NCBI GenBank assembly: GCA_025529335.1
Contig: JAMYHX010000253.1
Coordinates: forward strand, 1 to 59,581
Length of the DNA: 59,581 nucleotides
Direction: 5' to 3'
Origin: Rhizopus sp. PT2906
Taxonomy: Eukaryota > Mucoromycota > Mucoromycetes > Mucorales > Rhizopodaceae
The notes beneath the pieces were generated by a model. The model worked only from the letters and a program-made list of their open reading frames with translations, made no database searches and was not told the origin of the DNA. Both the position numbers and the translations under genes were made by a program. Shown here one piece after another: positions 43,421 to 53,395 of the stretch (the first letter of the stretch is position 1; every line of letters starts with the position of its first letter).

Positions 43421-43490
43421 ACCGAGGAGTAGAATCTGGTTTGGGTCTAGTCCTCGGTTAGAGTATCTCCCCCAAATAACAACTTTGGGG
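43421..43490. promoter_or_regulatory. Two inverted repeats in the ATP-citrate lyase promoter
   Basis: Perfect 8-bp inverted repeat ACCGAGGA (43421-43428) / TCCTCGGT (43451-43458), then CCCCAAA (43470-43476) / TTTGGGG (43484-43490), 120-190 bases upstream of the ACL start codon. The 267-base interval is otherwise AT-rich, so these GC-containing palindromes stand out as candidate binding sites for dimeric regulators. Confidence 0.5.
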
Positions 43491-43571
43491 ACACCCCAGA
43501 TATGATGGGCATTGAGGCAGACAAAAAAAAAAAGGAGAAAATGGTTGATTTATTGATGATTACGTGATTTA

Positions 43572-44042
43572 CTAATTCCTTGATTTCCTCTTTTTATTAA
43601 AGTGTGTACGATAATGTGCCCGCAGATTATCTGATCTACCAAAAGACTTTGTACATCCAGGATGCTCACAAGCAAAGGGACGTTCTCCTGTATGAACAAG
43701 CATATGTCTTTTTAAATGTTCATATCTCTTGAAACTCCATTGACATTGCTGATAGCCACATACATGCTTATGTTGTAACTTTCTTTTCTTTTCTTCTTCT
43801 TCTTCATCATCTTGTTGTTGCTGTTGTTGTTGTTGTTGATGTTGTTGTTGTGGTGATGGTTGATGATGGTGATGATGATGATGGTGTTGCTGTTGTTGAT
43901 GAGGGTAATAATAAAAGGGTATTGTTGGTGTTAATGGGGGTGTGATCGATGGATAGATGGAGTGATAGTAAGGTGCCACAACTGGGTTATACAATTTTGA
44001 TTGTTCCTGCTGATGGTATAATGTACTTTGATATGGGAGCAT
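43572..44042 (-). CDS. Two-finger C2H2 zinc-finger transcription factor
   Basis: Single exon, 156 residues, start MLPYQSTLYHQQEQ. The N-terminal two thirds is low complexity with His and Gln runs and an acidic DDEEEEEKK patch. The C-terminus has two adjacent C2H2 fingers: HVCGYQQCQWSFKRYEHLKR with HMLVH, then the TGERPF linker, then CEHPGCTKSFGRSDNLRAHY with RTH, and a basic tail KKRKSRN. KRYEHLKRH and RSDNLRAH helices recall the C-terminal fingers of fungal SteA/Msn2-like regulators. The target is unknown. It lies upstream of a shared 546-base region with the divergent TTC1-like gene. Confidence 0.88.
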   Translation of the reverse strand: MLPYQSTLYHQQEQSKLYNPVVAPYYHSIYPSITPPLTPTIPFYYYPHQQQQHHHHHHHHQPSPQQQHQQQQQQQQQDDEEEEEKKRKLQHKHVCGYQQCQWSFKRYEHLKRHMLVHTGERPFACEHPGCTKSFGRSDNLRAHYRTHFNKKRKSRN

Positions 44043-44588
44043 ATTTTAAGTGTAGAAATAAAGAAAGGATAAAAAAGAAGAAAGAAATAAAGAAAGAAAG
44101 ATATAGAAGCATGTTATATATATAGCAAGATCATCCCCTTTGAACTATATATAATGGATTGACTTAATGATCCTTACTGTAATTGAACAATGCATATATG
44201 AAAAATGTGTAAGGAATGTCCCATTATCTATTTAAAATTATGATTGGTCAAGACTTTTTTATTAAAGTTAACGAGTAAAAATCATAGTAGTAGTAGTAAT
44301 AATAATAGTAATAGTAATAACTGATATCAAGCAAACTATTTCTTACTTTATCAGCTTGACTCATTCAACGCATATTACGAGGATGTATCACTGAGGAGTT
44401 GTTCTTTTAAAGAATTAAACTTGTCAAATAATACAAGTTATGCATTAATAGATTGCTTTCATAGTGAAGGCACAGAGTAGAAAAAGATGAGCCAGTGATT
44501 AAAATAATTAGTGTGTGTCTTGTTATGAAACTAGTTCTTTTTTTTTTCTTCTTTGTTTTGACTTCTTTTTTTGGAAAAGGGTTTAGAC
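44043..44588. promoter_or_regulatory. Divergent intergenic region between the zinc-finger and TTC1-like genes
   Basis: 546 bases between outward-facing start codons. AT-rich, with a GAAAGAAATAAAGAAAGAAAG tract just ahead of the zinc-finger ATG and a TAGTAGTAGTAATAATAATAG repeat near 44286-44320. No gene seen. Confidence 0.4.
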
Positions 44589-45336
44589 ATGATCATTGAA
44601 GAGGCTGATCAAGATGGTGATGTATTCTATGACAGTACAGAATATGCACCAGGAGAATATGAGGCAAGTTCAAGGTTAACTTGTAAAAACAAAGAAAAAG
44701 AGAGAAAGACGCTTATTTCTTAACAGAAACTCATTGAAGAAGCAACTCGATTTAAATCAAGTGGAAATCAACATTTTGGTCAAGGCGAATACAAAGAGGC
44801 TATAGAACAATATGAACACGCATTAGTCGCATGTCCACTCACTTGTACAAAGGAAAGAGCTGTCTATTTTGCAAACATTGCCGCGTGCCATATGAAATTG
44901 GTCAGTTCTATGCTTACTTGTACATAAACTTGAGCCTAATTTTAAATATTTTTAGAGCGAGTTTAAAGATGCCAAAGACATGTGTACTCAAGCACTCAAA
45001 ATAGATCCCAACTATACAAAGGCTCTACTTAGAAGAGCTCAAGCAAATGAAAGGATTGGAACATATGCATCCATGTCAGAAGCATTGGAAGACTATAAGA
45101 AACTAAAGACGCTAGCGATTGATACATATATCTTCAAAGAGTGTGAGCGCGCAGAAAAAGAATTACCCACAAAGATAAACCTTCAAATGGAAAAGGAAAA
45201 GGAAGAGATGTTGAACAAGTTGAAGGATGTCGGCAATACCCTCCTAGGCAAATTTGGTTTATCCACAGACAATTTTCAATTCACCAAAGACCCCTCAGGC
45301 AGCGGTGGCTATAGTGTAAATTTTGTAAACAAATAA
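44589..45336 (+). CDS. TPR co-chaperone-like protein, TTC1 family
   Basis: Three exons, about 205 residues. Exon 1 MIIEEADQDGDVFYDST is acidic. It joins KLIEEATRFKSSGNQHFGQG only if a GC-AG intron (44664-44726, GCAAGT donor) is used; no GT donor gives the right phase. Three TPR units follow: EYKEAIEQYEHALVACP, KERAVYFANIAACHMKL spliced to SEFKDAKDMCTQALKIDPNY, and TKALLRRAQANERIG. The C-terminal block (EEMLNKLKDVGNTLLGKFGL, STDNFQFTKDPSG, GYSVNFVNK) is characteristic of TTC1 homologues. TTC1 binds Hsp90 EEVD tails and some G-alpha/Ras proteins; its role in fungi is little known. Confidence 0.85.
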
Positions 45337-45614
45337 AGTATTTCACAAATGTTGCTATGCATAATCTCTTTTAAGAATGTATTCATTTAAGCTTAAGCTA
45401 TTATTACCTTTTTTTCTTTTAGCTTGGTTAATTATGAACTTGGCCCGTTACTTTCAAGACTATATGTGTATTCAAGCTGTCTCCTTTTGAGGTAATGCTC
45501 TCTTCTTTTGATTATCCAATCATATCAAAGACTTACTTTCAAATACATCATATTTAATTACAGCCTTTACCATGACTTTCTTTCTGATAAACTTAATTAA
45601 TAATAATAACAATA

Positions 45615-46137
45615 ATGCCAATTGGTGCCATTGTAAAACAAGTTGCTGCTGAATCATTAAAGACACAGGCCGCAACTTCAAGACTACGTTTAAGAAAAGC
45701 AGCATTGACTTTGGTATGAATAACATGTGCAATATGATCTCGTTTCCCCCCTCTTCTTACCCCCTGTTTTTATATAGACACCTGCCGCCGTTTCTCGATT
45801 GAAAGACTTGACACAAGGACCCACACCGAAATACTTGAGAGTGGGTGTCAGACAAAAGGGTTGTTCAGGAAACTCATATACATTGGAATTTACAGACACA
45901 AAAGGCAAATTTGACGAAATTGTTAATCAAGACGGTAAAGTAGCTCACAGTTTTTAATCAATATTTGCTAAACATTGGACTTTAGGTGTCACTGTGCTGG
46001 TAGATTCTAAAGCATTAATCACAGTATTAGGATCAGAAATGGATTTTGTTCAAGATAAGCTATCGGAGCACTTTGTATTTAATAATCCCAACGTCAAGGG
46101 AACTTGCGGCTGCGGAGAGTCTTTTGCTGTCAACTAA
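45615..46137 (+). CDS. ISA1: Mitochondrial iron-sulfur cluster assembly protein ISCA1/Isa1
   Basis: Three exons (45615-45713, 45778-45934, 45986-46137), about 136 residues. The N-terminus MPIGAIVKQVAAESLK, TQAATSRLRLRKAALTL is basic and amphipathic, a presequence or its remnant. The A-type carrier domain has TPAAVSRLKDLTQ, LRVGVRQKGCSGNSYTLEF, VLVDSKALITVLGSEMDFV, NNPNVKGTCGCGESFAV, keeping all three cluster-ligating Cys (CSG and CGCG). With Isa2 and Iba57 it matures [4Fe-4S] proteins such as aconitase and lipoate synthase. It converges on the minus-strand gene at 46263, 125 bases between stop codons. Confidence 0.95.
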
Positions 46138-46262
46138 AAGGGAACCATTGTCTGTTACCCCACTTATTTGTATTATAATCTTAGATGTGTAGTAATAAAC
46201 TTGCTCATAATTGCATATAACATATATCATTCTTTTATTATTATTATTATTACTATATCATT

Positions 46263-47681
46263 TTATAAAAATACAAGTGATATCAAGATAAACAGGCTAA
46301 AGGATAATTCAGTAAAATTAATTTGATCAGACGAAGCATTGGACATGGAAGGAATTGCTGTTGGAGTAACAAGACGAGTGATTGACGTTGTTGTCTTCAT
46401 TGATGTTGTGCTTGTAGTGGCAGAGGCTGTGATACTAATACTAGTGGTAACAGCACTTGATGGGGCAGGCGTAATTATCGTATTTGATGGGCTAGGATTG
46501 AGGCTCAGAGTAGGCTGCGTCGTAGGAGGCTCTGGGGATGTAGAAGAAGGAGCTGCATTTTCTGGTACAGAACTAGCAGGAGCAGCAGGAGCAGCAGGAG
46601 GCAAGGGAGCATTTTCTGGAAGATTCCCAAAGACAGTAACAGGAGAATCACTAGCAGGTATAGCAGGTGGATTCGCAGCGGATTGAGCCGGGAAAGGGTC
46701 AGCAATCGGATAGAAAACAGGCCGAGGAGACCCAGGGCTAGATAAGACAGTATCCGGCTGAAGTGCTTGGGAGGCAGGCGTATTGACACCACTCTGAGCG
46801 ATTGAAGGTTGGCCATTTATTTGTGGTACAGAGAGAGCGTCAGGTATTTGAATTGATGGATGTGTAGCGTATGGCGCAATGGAACCTATAGGAAAGTTAG
46901 TAAAAGATTGTAACAAAGCATCCGGAGGGCCAGCTTGTTGACCAGTAGCGACTGGTTTAGCAGATAGGGCATCAGATTGAAGAGAAAATACAGGAAAGCC
47001 ATTGCTTTGTATATCATTTGGGAGAGTATTTCCTTGTACGTTAGGTGAGATAAAAGATGCCAAACCATTGCCTTGTATATCATTTCGCGGGGTATTCCCT
47101 TGTACACTAGGTGGAATGGAAGGTACCAAATCACTACCTTGTATATTTGACTGCAGAGAGGATACGGGAAAGCCATCGCCCGTTAAGCCAGACTGGAAAG
47201 AAGGTGCCAACCCAGCGCCTTGTTTGTTAGATAGCAGAGAAAGTAGAGGAGGGCCATCGCCTGTTAAATCCGATAAGACAGAAGGTACCGAGCCAATGCC
47301 TTGTATGTCAGATAGCAAAGCAACAGTATCATCAACTGCTCGTATGTCAGGCAGATGGTCAGTTTGGAGTTCAAGAGTAGCCCGAGGATTTCTTTTCCGA
47401 GAGAATACTCTAGAGGCACGCTTAATGACATGCCTAGGTGAGAATTGACTAGACCCCGGAGAGCCTTCAAGAGATTGCCAAGATACAACAGGAGGTTGAG
47501 CATCACGTTTTAGAAGTGAATCAGGGTTTCCAAGGTTCTTCAATTCAGAAAGAAGAGAGAAAAACTTGCTCCAGTTATCATAGAGAGCATTTGGAGCATG
47601 AGCATTGGTCTCTTGAGCGAGGGCTTCTTGCAAAATAAGAGCAGAGATGAGAACACTAAAGATAATGTGGAATTTATACAT
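46263..47681 (-). CDS. Secreted, probably GPI-anchored repeat protein with Kex2-like sites
   Basis: Single exon, 472 residues. Signal peptide at residues 1-22 (MYKFHIIFSVLISALILQEA). Dibasic sites occur at 58-59 (LLKR), 87-88 (VIKR) and 95-97 (RKR), compatible with propeptide removal. Residues ~120-240 consist of degenerate repeats built on SDIQGxG, LTGDGxP and VQGNTxxNDIQGNG. A long Pro/Ser/Ala/Thr-rich stalk follows (~250-440), and the C-terminus is Ser/Thr-rich then hydrophobic (SNASS...LSFSLFILISLVFL), as for GPI attachment. No enzymatic domain. Most likely a cell-wall or plasma-membrane surface protein; I do not recognise a family. Confidence 0.75.
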   Translation of the reverse strand: MYKFHIIFSVLISALILQEALAQETNAHAPNALYDNWSKFFSLLSELKNLGNPDSLLKRDAQPPVVSWQSLEGSPGSSQFSPRHVIKRASRVFSRKRNPRATLELQTDHLPDIRAVDDTVALLSDIQGIGSVPSVLSDLTGDGPPLLSLLSNKQGAGLAPSFQSGLTGDGFPVSSLQSNIQGSDLVPSIPPSVQGNTPRNDIQGNGLASFISPNVQGNTLPNDIQSNGFPVFSLQSDALSAKPVATGQQAGPPDALLQSFTNFPIGSIAPYATHPSIQIPDALSVPQINGQPSIAQSGVNTPASQALQPDTVLSSPGSPRPVFYPIADPFPAQSAANPPAIPASDSPVTVFGNLPENAPLPPAAPAAPASSVPENAAPSSTSPEPPTTQPTLSLNPSPSNTIITPAPSSAVTTSISITASATTSTTSMKTTTSITRLVTPTAIPSMSNASSDQINFTELSFSLFILISLVFL

Positions 47682-48010
47682 TATGTTTTGATATCGTCAA
47701 AAGAAGAGCAGCTTTTCTTTGACTTTTTATATGTTTTCATTGAATTTATGATATACTAGTCGTGACACTTATACAAGTCTTTAAAGGTGAATAAAAAGGA
47801 GGTAAGCATGAATGGTAATCCCTGTCTATTTTCTATCTCTGGATCAGGTGAGTGCTTCACCCTTCTTTTTGCATTAAAAAATGTTTATTGTGTAATAATA
47901 AATAATATCTATACATGATATAACCCATTCTTTCTCTCTTCTCACTTTCTATCTCTCTTTTTCTCATGTCCAACTCTTAATCGTTCATATCAGCAATATA
48001 TTCAATAGGA
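47682..48010. other. Intergenic region upstream of the secreted-protein gene
   Basis: Holds the promoter of the minus-strand secreted-protein gene and the 3' flank of SOM1. CTTTCT/CTCTTT tracts lie at about 47930-47970. A short motif-rich stretch with ATG near 47810 does not extend into a gene. Confidence 0.4.
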
Positions 48011-48441
48011 TTAGGAGGATGTATGGCTTTTAGATGGTATTATACTATCACAGGTTTAATATGATAAAATAGCCAAAGGTAATGATAATTCACACATATA
48101 CCTGAATACAGGATTGCCATTTTGATCATATTCAGGGGTCACTTCTACAGTTGGTAAACCAGCACATCTAAATATACTTTAGTAAGAGAAGCTGTTGTTC
48201 AAACTTAATTGGATCATTACTTTAAAAAGAGTCGTGGAAAGGGATTACATTCTATACATGACAGGCTTGCCTCACACTGATATTGAACCATTTCATACAG
48301 TTTGCAGTTCTCAGGAATGATGATGCTTGGACTCTTTTTACGAATCTCTTCCTGATCTGTCATGTGGTTGATTAAAGCAAAACGAGAGGGAGAAAAGGGG
48401 ATCTTTCCAATTCTGGTATTGTGACTTGTATAATTTGACAT
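48011..48441 (-). CDS. SOM1: SOM1-like subunit of the mitochondrial inner membrane peptidase
   Basis: Three short exons on the minus strand, about 105 residues. Starts MSNYTSHNTRIGKIPFSPSR; then ENCKLYEMVQYQCEASLSC, IECNPFPRLFLK joined across an intron to CAGLPTVEVTPEYD, and a short last exon ending IIPSKSHTSS. The pattern C.LYE..QY.C...C.P..RLF..C, with spaced Cys, matches the Som1 family, which assists the Imp1/Imp2 protease in cleaving sorting signals in the intermembrane space. No presequence, as expected for a small Cys-rich protein imported by the disulfide relay. Its ATG is 48 bases from that of the divergent glycyl-tRNA synthetase. Confidence 0.8.
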
Positions 48442-48489
48442 GTTCAAGGGGGTAAGTTTTCTCTTCTCGACTTTATTACATTCTATTCC
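48442..48489. promoter_or_regulatory. 48-bp bidirectional promoter between SOM1 and GlyRS
   Basis: Only 48 bases separate the two outward-facing start codons. The interval is T/C-rich on the plus strand (TTTTCTCTTCTCGAC, TTATTACATTCTATTCC). Each gene's transcription start must lie in this interval or inside the other gene. Confidence 0.7.
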
Positions 48490-50199
48490 ATGGCTCAGAA
48501 ATTTCGTGCGTTACTAGATCTTTGTCGACGTAGAGGATTCTTGTATCAATCAGCCGAGATCTATGGTGGTTTAAGAGGAGCATATGATTATGGGCCATTA
48601 GGCGTCGAGCTCAAAAAAAATATTCTCAACTCATGGTGGCGACGACACGTTTACTGTAGAGACGACGTTGTGGGCATAGACACGAGTATTATTACACCTC
48701 ACCCAGTACTTAAAGCCTCTGGCCATGTTGATGAATTCACAGATCTACTTGTCGATTGTACCTTAACAAAAGAGCGCTTTAGGCCAGATAAGGCTCCAGA
48801 ACTGACCTTGGATAAGAATGGCAATATACCACTGACTGCACCAAGTAAGGAGATAGCTCAGACTTGGCAAAAGACAATTGAAGAACAGCTTGCTCCTGGT
48901 ATAAAAACATCCTTGCAAGGAAAGACAGTGATATTGCATGTACAGAGTTCAACTTTATGTAAACCCGAAAAAGGCCATGGAGAAATCGTGTTTGAGATGA
49001 AGGATGGATCGAGATCACCCACTACAATTCGTTATGATGGATATGTTGAACCAAATACAAATTCGCCCTTTCTAACTGCCAGTAGACCTTTCAATCTGAT
49101 GTTTAAAACCTTTCTTGATCCCATTGATCCCATTGATCGTGTGATTCAGACAACACTAGAGCATACAACCAAAACACAATCATCAATTCGAGCTGCTGTT
49201 GACGATGTGCTGAGACCATCGACAGTATACCTTCGACCAGAAACTGCTCAGGGCGTCTTTGTTAACTTCGAGCAGGTTGTCCGAACGATGAAGACGAAAC
49301 CACCATTTGGTATTGCACAGGTTGGAAAATCCTTTAGAAATGAAATTCGTTTGGAACATGGTATCTTTAGAACACCAGAGTTTGAGCAACTAGAGCTTGA
49401 ATACTTTGTAGCACCGTGGGAATCAAAACACTACTTTAAGTACTGGAGACAAAAGAGATTTGAATGGTGGTTAGAACATGCTTGTCACCCTGAGCACTTT
49501 AGACAACGTGATCACGAGACAAACGAGATGGCACATTATGCTACTGGATGTACTGATGTAGAGTACTTGTTCCCTTGGGGATGGGGTGAAGTAGAAGGTG
49601 TTGCACACAGAGGTGATTATGATCTTAAACAGCACATAAAGAACTCTGGTGCTAAATTCGAAATTGATGATGATAACCCAACCATTTCTGACGCTGTTAA
49701 AGAAAGTGGCGAGTATGACGGATCATTAGTGCCTTCAGGCTCAACACGATATATACCTCATGTTGTTGAAAGCTCGTGTGGGCTCAATCGCGCCATGCTG
49801 GCTTATTTATGTGATGCTTTCCATCAAATTGAGGATGAAAATGGTAAACTACCAGCTAGAAGCGTACTCAAACTACACCCTCAACTTGCACCTATCAAGT
49901 GTGCTGTCATGCCTCTGACAGGAAAACCAGAATTCATGCCTCTAACACAAAAGATTGCCAGATCTTTGCGTGTTCAAGGATGGTACACAGTTGTTGAGTC
50001 ACAGAAACTAAAGATTGGAAAACGATATTATCGACATGACGAGATTGGTACTCCATGGTGTATTACGGTTGATTATCAAAGCTTAGAAGATGACACTGTT
50101 ACTATAAGAGAAAGAGATACTGGTGAACAACAAAGAATGCATTGGAAGGAAGTACGACACTATGTTGGTTCACAACTTGTAAATGATGATCTTGATTAA
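48490..50199 (+). CDS. Glycyl-tRNA synthetase, bacterial-type alpha2 form
   Basis: Single exon, 569 residues, intronless among intron-rich neighbours. Starts MAQKFRALLDLCRRRGFLYQ, SAEIYGGLRGAYDYGPLGVE. Class II motifs: ASGHVDEFTDLLVDC, YLRPETAQGVFVNFEQV, motif 2 GIAQVGKSFRNEIRLEHGIF, TPEFEQLELEYFVAP, EVEGVAHRGDYDLKQH, motif 3 VESSCGLNRAMLAYLCDAFH, then the anticodon-binding domain LHPQLAPIKCAVMPL, YYRHDEIGTPWCITVDYQ, DTVTIRERDTGEQQRM. Wording such as CRRRGFLYQSAEIYGGL and RTPEFEQLELEYF is that of Thermus/Deinococcus/spirochaete-type enzymes rather than eukaryotic GARS, and no WHEP domain is present. It may be a transferred gene or a mitochondrial enzyme, although no clear presequence is visible. 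Confidence 0.93.
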   Translation: MAQKFRALLDLCRRRGFLYQSAEIYGGLRGAYDYGPLGVELKKNILNSWWRRHVYCRDDVVGIDTSIITPHPVLKASGHVDEFTDLLVDCTLTKERFRPDKAPELTLDKNGNIPLTAPSKEIAQTWQKTIEEQLAPGIKTSLQGKTVILHVQSSTLCKPEKGHGEIVFEMKDGSRSPTTIRYDGYVEPNTNSPFLTASRPFNLMFKTFLDPIDPIDRVIQTTLEHTTKTQSSIRAAVDDVLRPSTVYLRPETAQGVFVNFEQVVRTMKTKPPFGIAQVGKSFRNEIRLEHGIFRTPEFEQLELEYFVAPWESKHYFKYWRQKRFEWWLEHACHPEHFRQRDHETNEMAHYATGCTDVEYLFPWGWGEVEGVAHRGDYDLKQHIKNSGAKFEIDDDNPTISDAVKESGEYDGSLVPSGSTRYIPHVVESSCGLNRAMLAYLCDAFHQIEDENGKLPARSVLKLHPQLAPIKCAVMPLTGKPEFMPLTQKIARSLRVQGWYTVVESQKLKIGKRYYRHDEIGTPWCITVDYQSLEDDTVTIRERDTGEQQRMHWKEVRHYVGSQLVNDDLD

Positions 50200-50309
50200 T
50201 AAAGAAAAAGAAAAAAGAAGTTTCCTTATTGGTCAAAACAAACACTCGCTTAAAGTCGATCATTATTTGTTTATGTTTTCTTCTTTCTTTCTCTTTTTAT
50301 AAAAGAATA

Positions 50310-53300
50310 ATGTATTGGCTTAATGGCATTGCAAACCAACTTTCGCTTGATTCAACAATAACTAAAGACAGTAACGAAGCTTACTCGTCAAAAGTTCAGC
50401 GTGTTCTATCTCTCCAACCTTCTAATAACGCGACCTTGTTCATCAGTTGTACACGCACTTCTATTTATCTATGGTCTGTAAAGGTTCGTCAACTGTATGT
50501 TGCAAAGTGTGCATGTAGAATTTGTAATATATTAAAACAGATTTAAATAACAATAAGCCAACTACAGTATTATCCTATGTCGAACGGTCATTGAACCATA
50601 TTGACGAATTTGGTGAGAATGTAAAAGTAATTTGGAAGCCTGACATGACACACGTTGCTATTCAGGTAAAAGGGATGCATCTATTTTGCACAAATTGTTA
50701 TTCATTAAAGAATAGACTTCAAAAAACTACTTGCTACTGTATTCTATTCTATCCTATGAACAACAATCCTTTGAACTCAACTTTCCAAACCCAACACATG
50801 CAGTCATGGCAGGACCAGGAGAGGGAAAAGGACCCAAGACGATGTTGCTGAAATTCAGATTGACTATAAGAGTGGATGCAGGCATCATTTGGTATATAAT
50901 ATAAAAAACAGAAATCTTCATATTATCAGCTTTAAGTAAACCATGATATCATATAGTGGAACATCTTTAGATGATACTCTCGTTATAGCCACATGCTCAC
51001 CACCAGCAATACAATGTATTTCTTGGAACCCGCAACAAGCGAACGCAACTCAATCTTCACTTTTATCCAAAATTGACTTTTTTGATAGTAATGGTACACA
51101 CGCATATATATAAGAACGGGACATTCAAAAGACAAAGAGAGAGAGAGAGAAAGAGATATCTTACTTTAAACTACATAGATCAATTATCCTACATCACCTA
51201 TGAAAAGAGTCTCAACATATTTGTTTGGTTATCAGCAAATGGGAAAGTATATTTCGCTCAGAGGAAGAATAATCACAGTCAGAAAAAAGGAACAACGGCT
51301 GTCTCAGAACATAAGACTCAGTGGGTAGGGACATGCTTTCATGGGAAAGAGGATATTCTTGCGGAGGACAAGGCTACGAGTGTATCCATCAATTCAACCT
51401 TTTCATTGATTGCTGTGGGGACAGCTGGTGGAACAGCTTTTGTGTACTCTGTCGAAAATTATAATGCACCACCGGTGTTTTCACACAAGTTGCAGTTGAT
51501 GTCATGGAAATCATCTACAGGATCTGTTGCGTCACTAGCATGGACGTCTGATGGGCATGCGCTGTCTGTTGGCTACGAAAGCCATGGACTAGCGGTTTGG
51601 AGTGTCTATGGAAGCATGCTGTGTGCTACAAATGAGCTGGATGAAATAGCCAATGAAGAAAAGTAAGGAAACAGTAGTAAAAGTAGATGCTATTGATATA
51701 TTAACGGGATTATAGCTTGAAGGATACATATATAAAGGGCATTCAATACCTGGTAAGTGGAAATAGAAAAAGGGAAAACAAGAACAGTAGGTTCCTTAAA
51801 GTTGATGCATTAGTTTTGGGGACCAGGAAATTATAGTTTATATGTTTTAGCAAAATACAAAGCAGATGAGAACATTATGTATACACTCCCCTTTGTTAAA
51901 TCTGCTCTAGCGTCTTACTTACATTCTGTAAGATTGTGTGTACATTTTTATATATTTGTTATTAAACACTTGCTAGGATAATGCAAAGAAAGGCTTATTA
52001 CAAATGGATGACCGAATGTTAATATATAATAGTAGCGGCGATTACCAAGACGAGAGCACCACGATTGATCCTGCAGCCGTAGCTTGGACACATATACAGG
52101 TACAATTTATCTTTTTGATTTGTGTTTTTATTTAATGCATAAAAGTATCCTGCCATGTATATCGCAGATAATTGGCCCATTCGCTACTCGTCTATCAGCT
52201 CAGATGGCAGTTACATAGCCATTGCCGGTAAACGCGGATTTGCTCATTACAATACCATTTCAAGCAGGTGGAAGCTATTTGGAAACCAACAGCAAGAGCA
52301 AAGTTTTCTTGTCAGAGGAGGCATGGTTTGGTATAAGACAATATTGATAGTATCCTGTGAAAATGTCCAACAAAAGACTTGTGAGGTATAAAGTGCTCCA
52401 TATAAATCCATGCGTGTGTGTTTTCATCGTTGATAGATTCGTTTATATTCTCGTGACAATAACCTGGATCATTCTCAAGTGCTGTATACTGAACCATTAT
52501 CCAGTATGCCTGTTTATATGACATTGTGTGGAAACTTTCTGCTTGTGTATACAACAGAGAACATTGTGAATATTTATAATGTTATGATGAGCAACAACAA
52601 CAACAGCAACAGCAATAGCAACAACATGATCAACAGGCAATTAAATTTTGCAAGACTGGAGCCAGTAAGAAGGATATCACTTGATGGAATCGTCACTCGT
52701 ATATCAAAGGTCAGAAGCATCAGCCTATTTCATATATCTCATGGAGGTAATCAAGATCATGATTTGGATACAGATTTTGTTTTAACACACGTCGAAAAGA
52801 ACACATCAGATCTATTGATAGCGTCATTTCATCAAATATTACTTTACTTATTGGAGGAAAATTGCTCATACTTTCGTCAAATGTAAGATAACCCTTTTCT
52901 ATTATCTTGTTATTAACTATGAATATGATAGGACAAGACGGATGATTCGACTGAGAAAGACTCTTCGTCCATTCCCTTTGATACTCATATTATTTCAGAT
53001 AAAACAGAATATTACTGGATAGGGAAAAAAGGCATTGAAAACCTTCGAACCTCACTGTGGATCATGAACGGGAAGGGCCTGAGAGTTCTTACGAATTTTT
53101 TACTTCCTGAAGAATTCGATATCACCAGCAACCATTATTCGGAGAGTGAGCCATCCACGCCTACGACGCCCGGACATTTGTCCCCAGGTTTTGATATTGG
53201 AAGACCATTTTTATTAGGATACCATATTGACGATGAAGAAGATTCATTACCGTCTAGTGAAATGAGGACTCGATGGAAAATTGATGATTTTGAAGGTTTG

Positions 53301-53355
53301 AAAGATCAAGCGATTGATATGCCTCTTGACTTTTATCCTATATGTAAGGAGACCA

Positions 53356-53395
<40 letters not shown>

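Noticed and set aside
47002..47448. Plus-strand open frame with repeated PCISF/RGVFPCTLGG
   Set aside because: Antisense shadow of the DIQG-type repeats in the secreted-protein gene.
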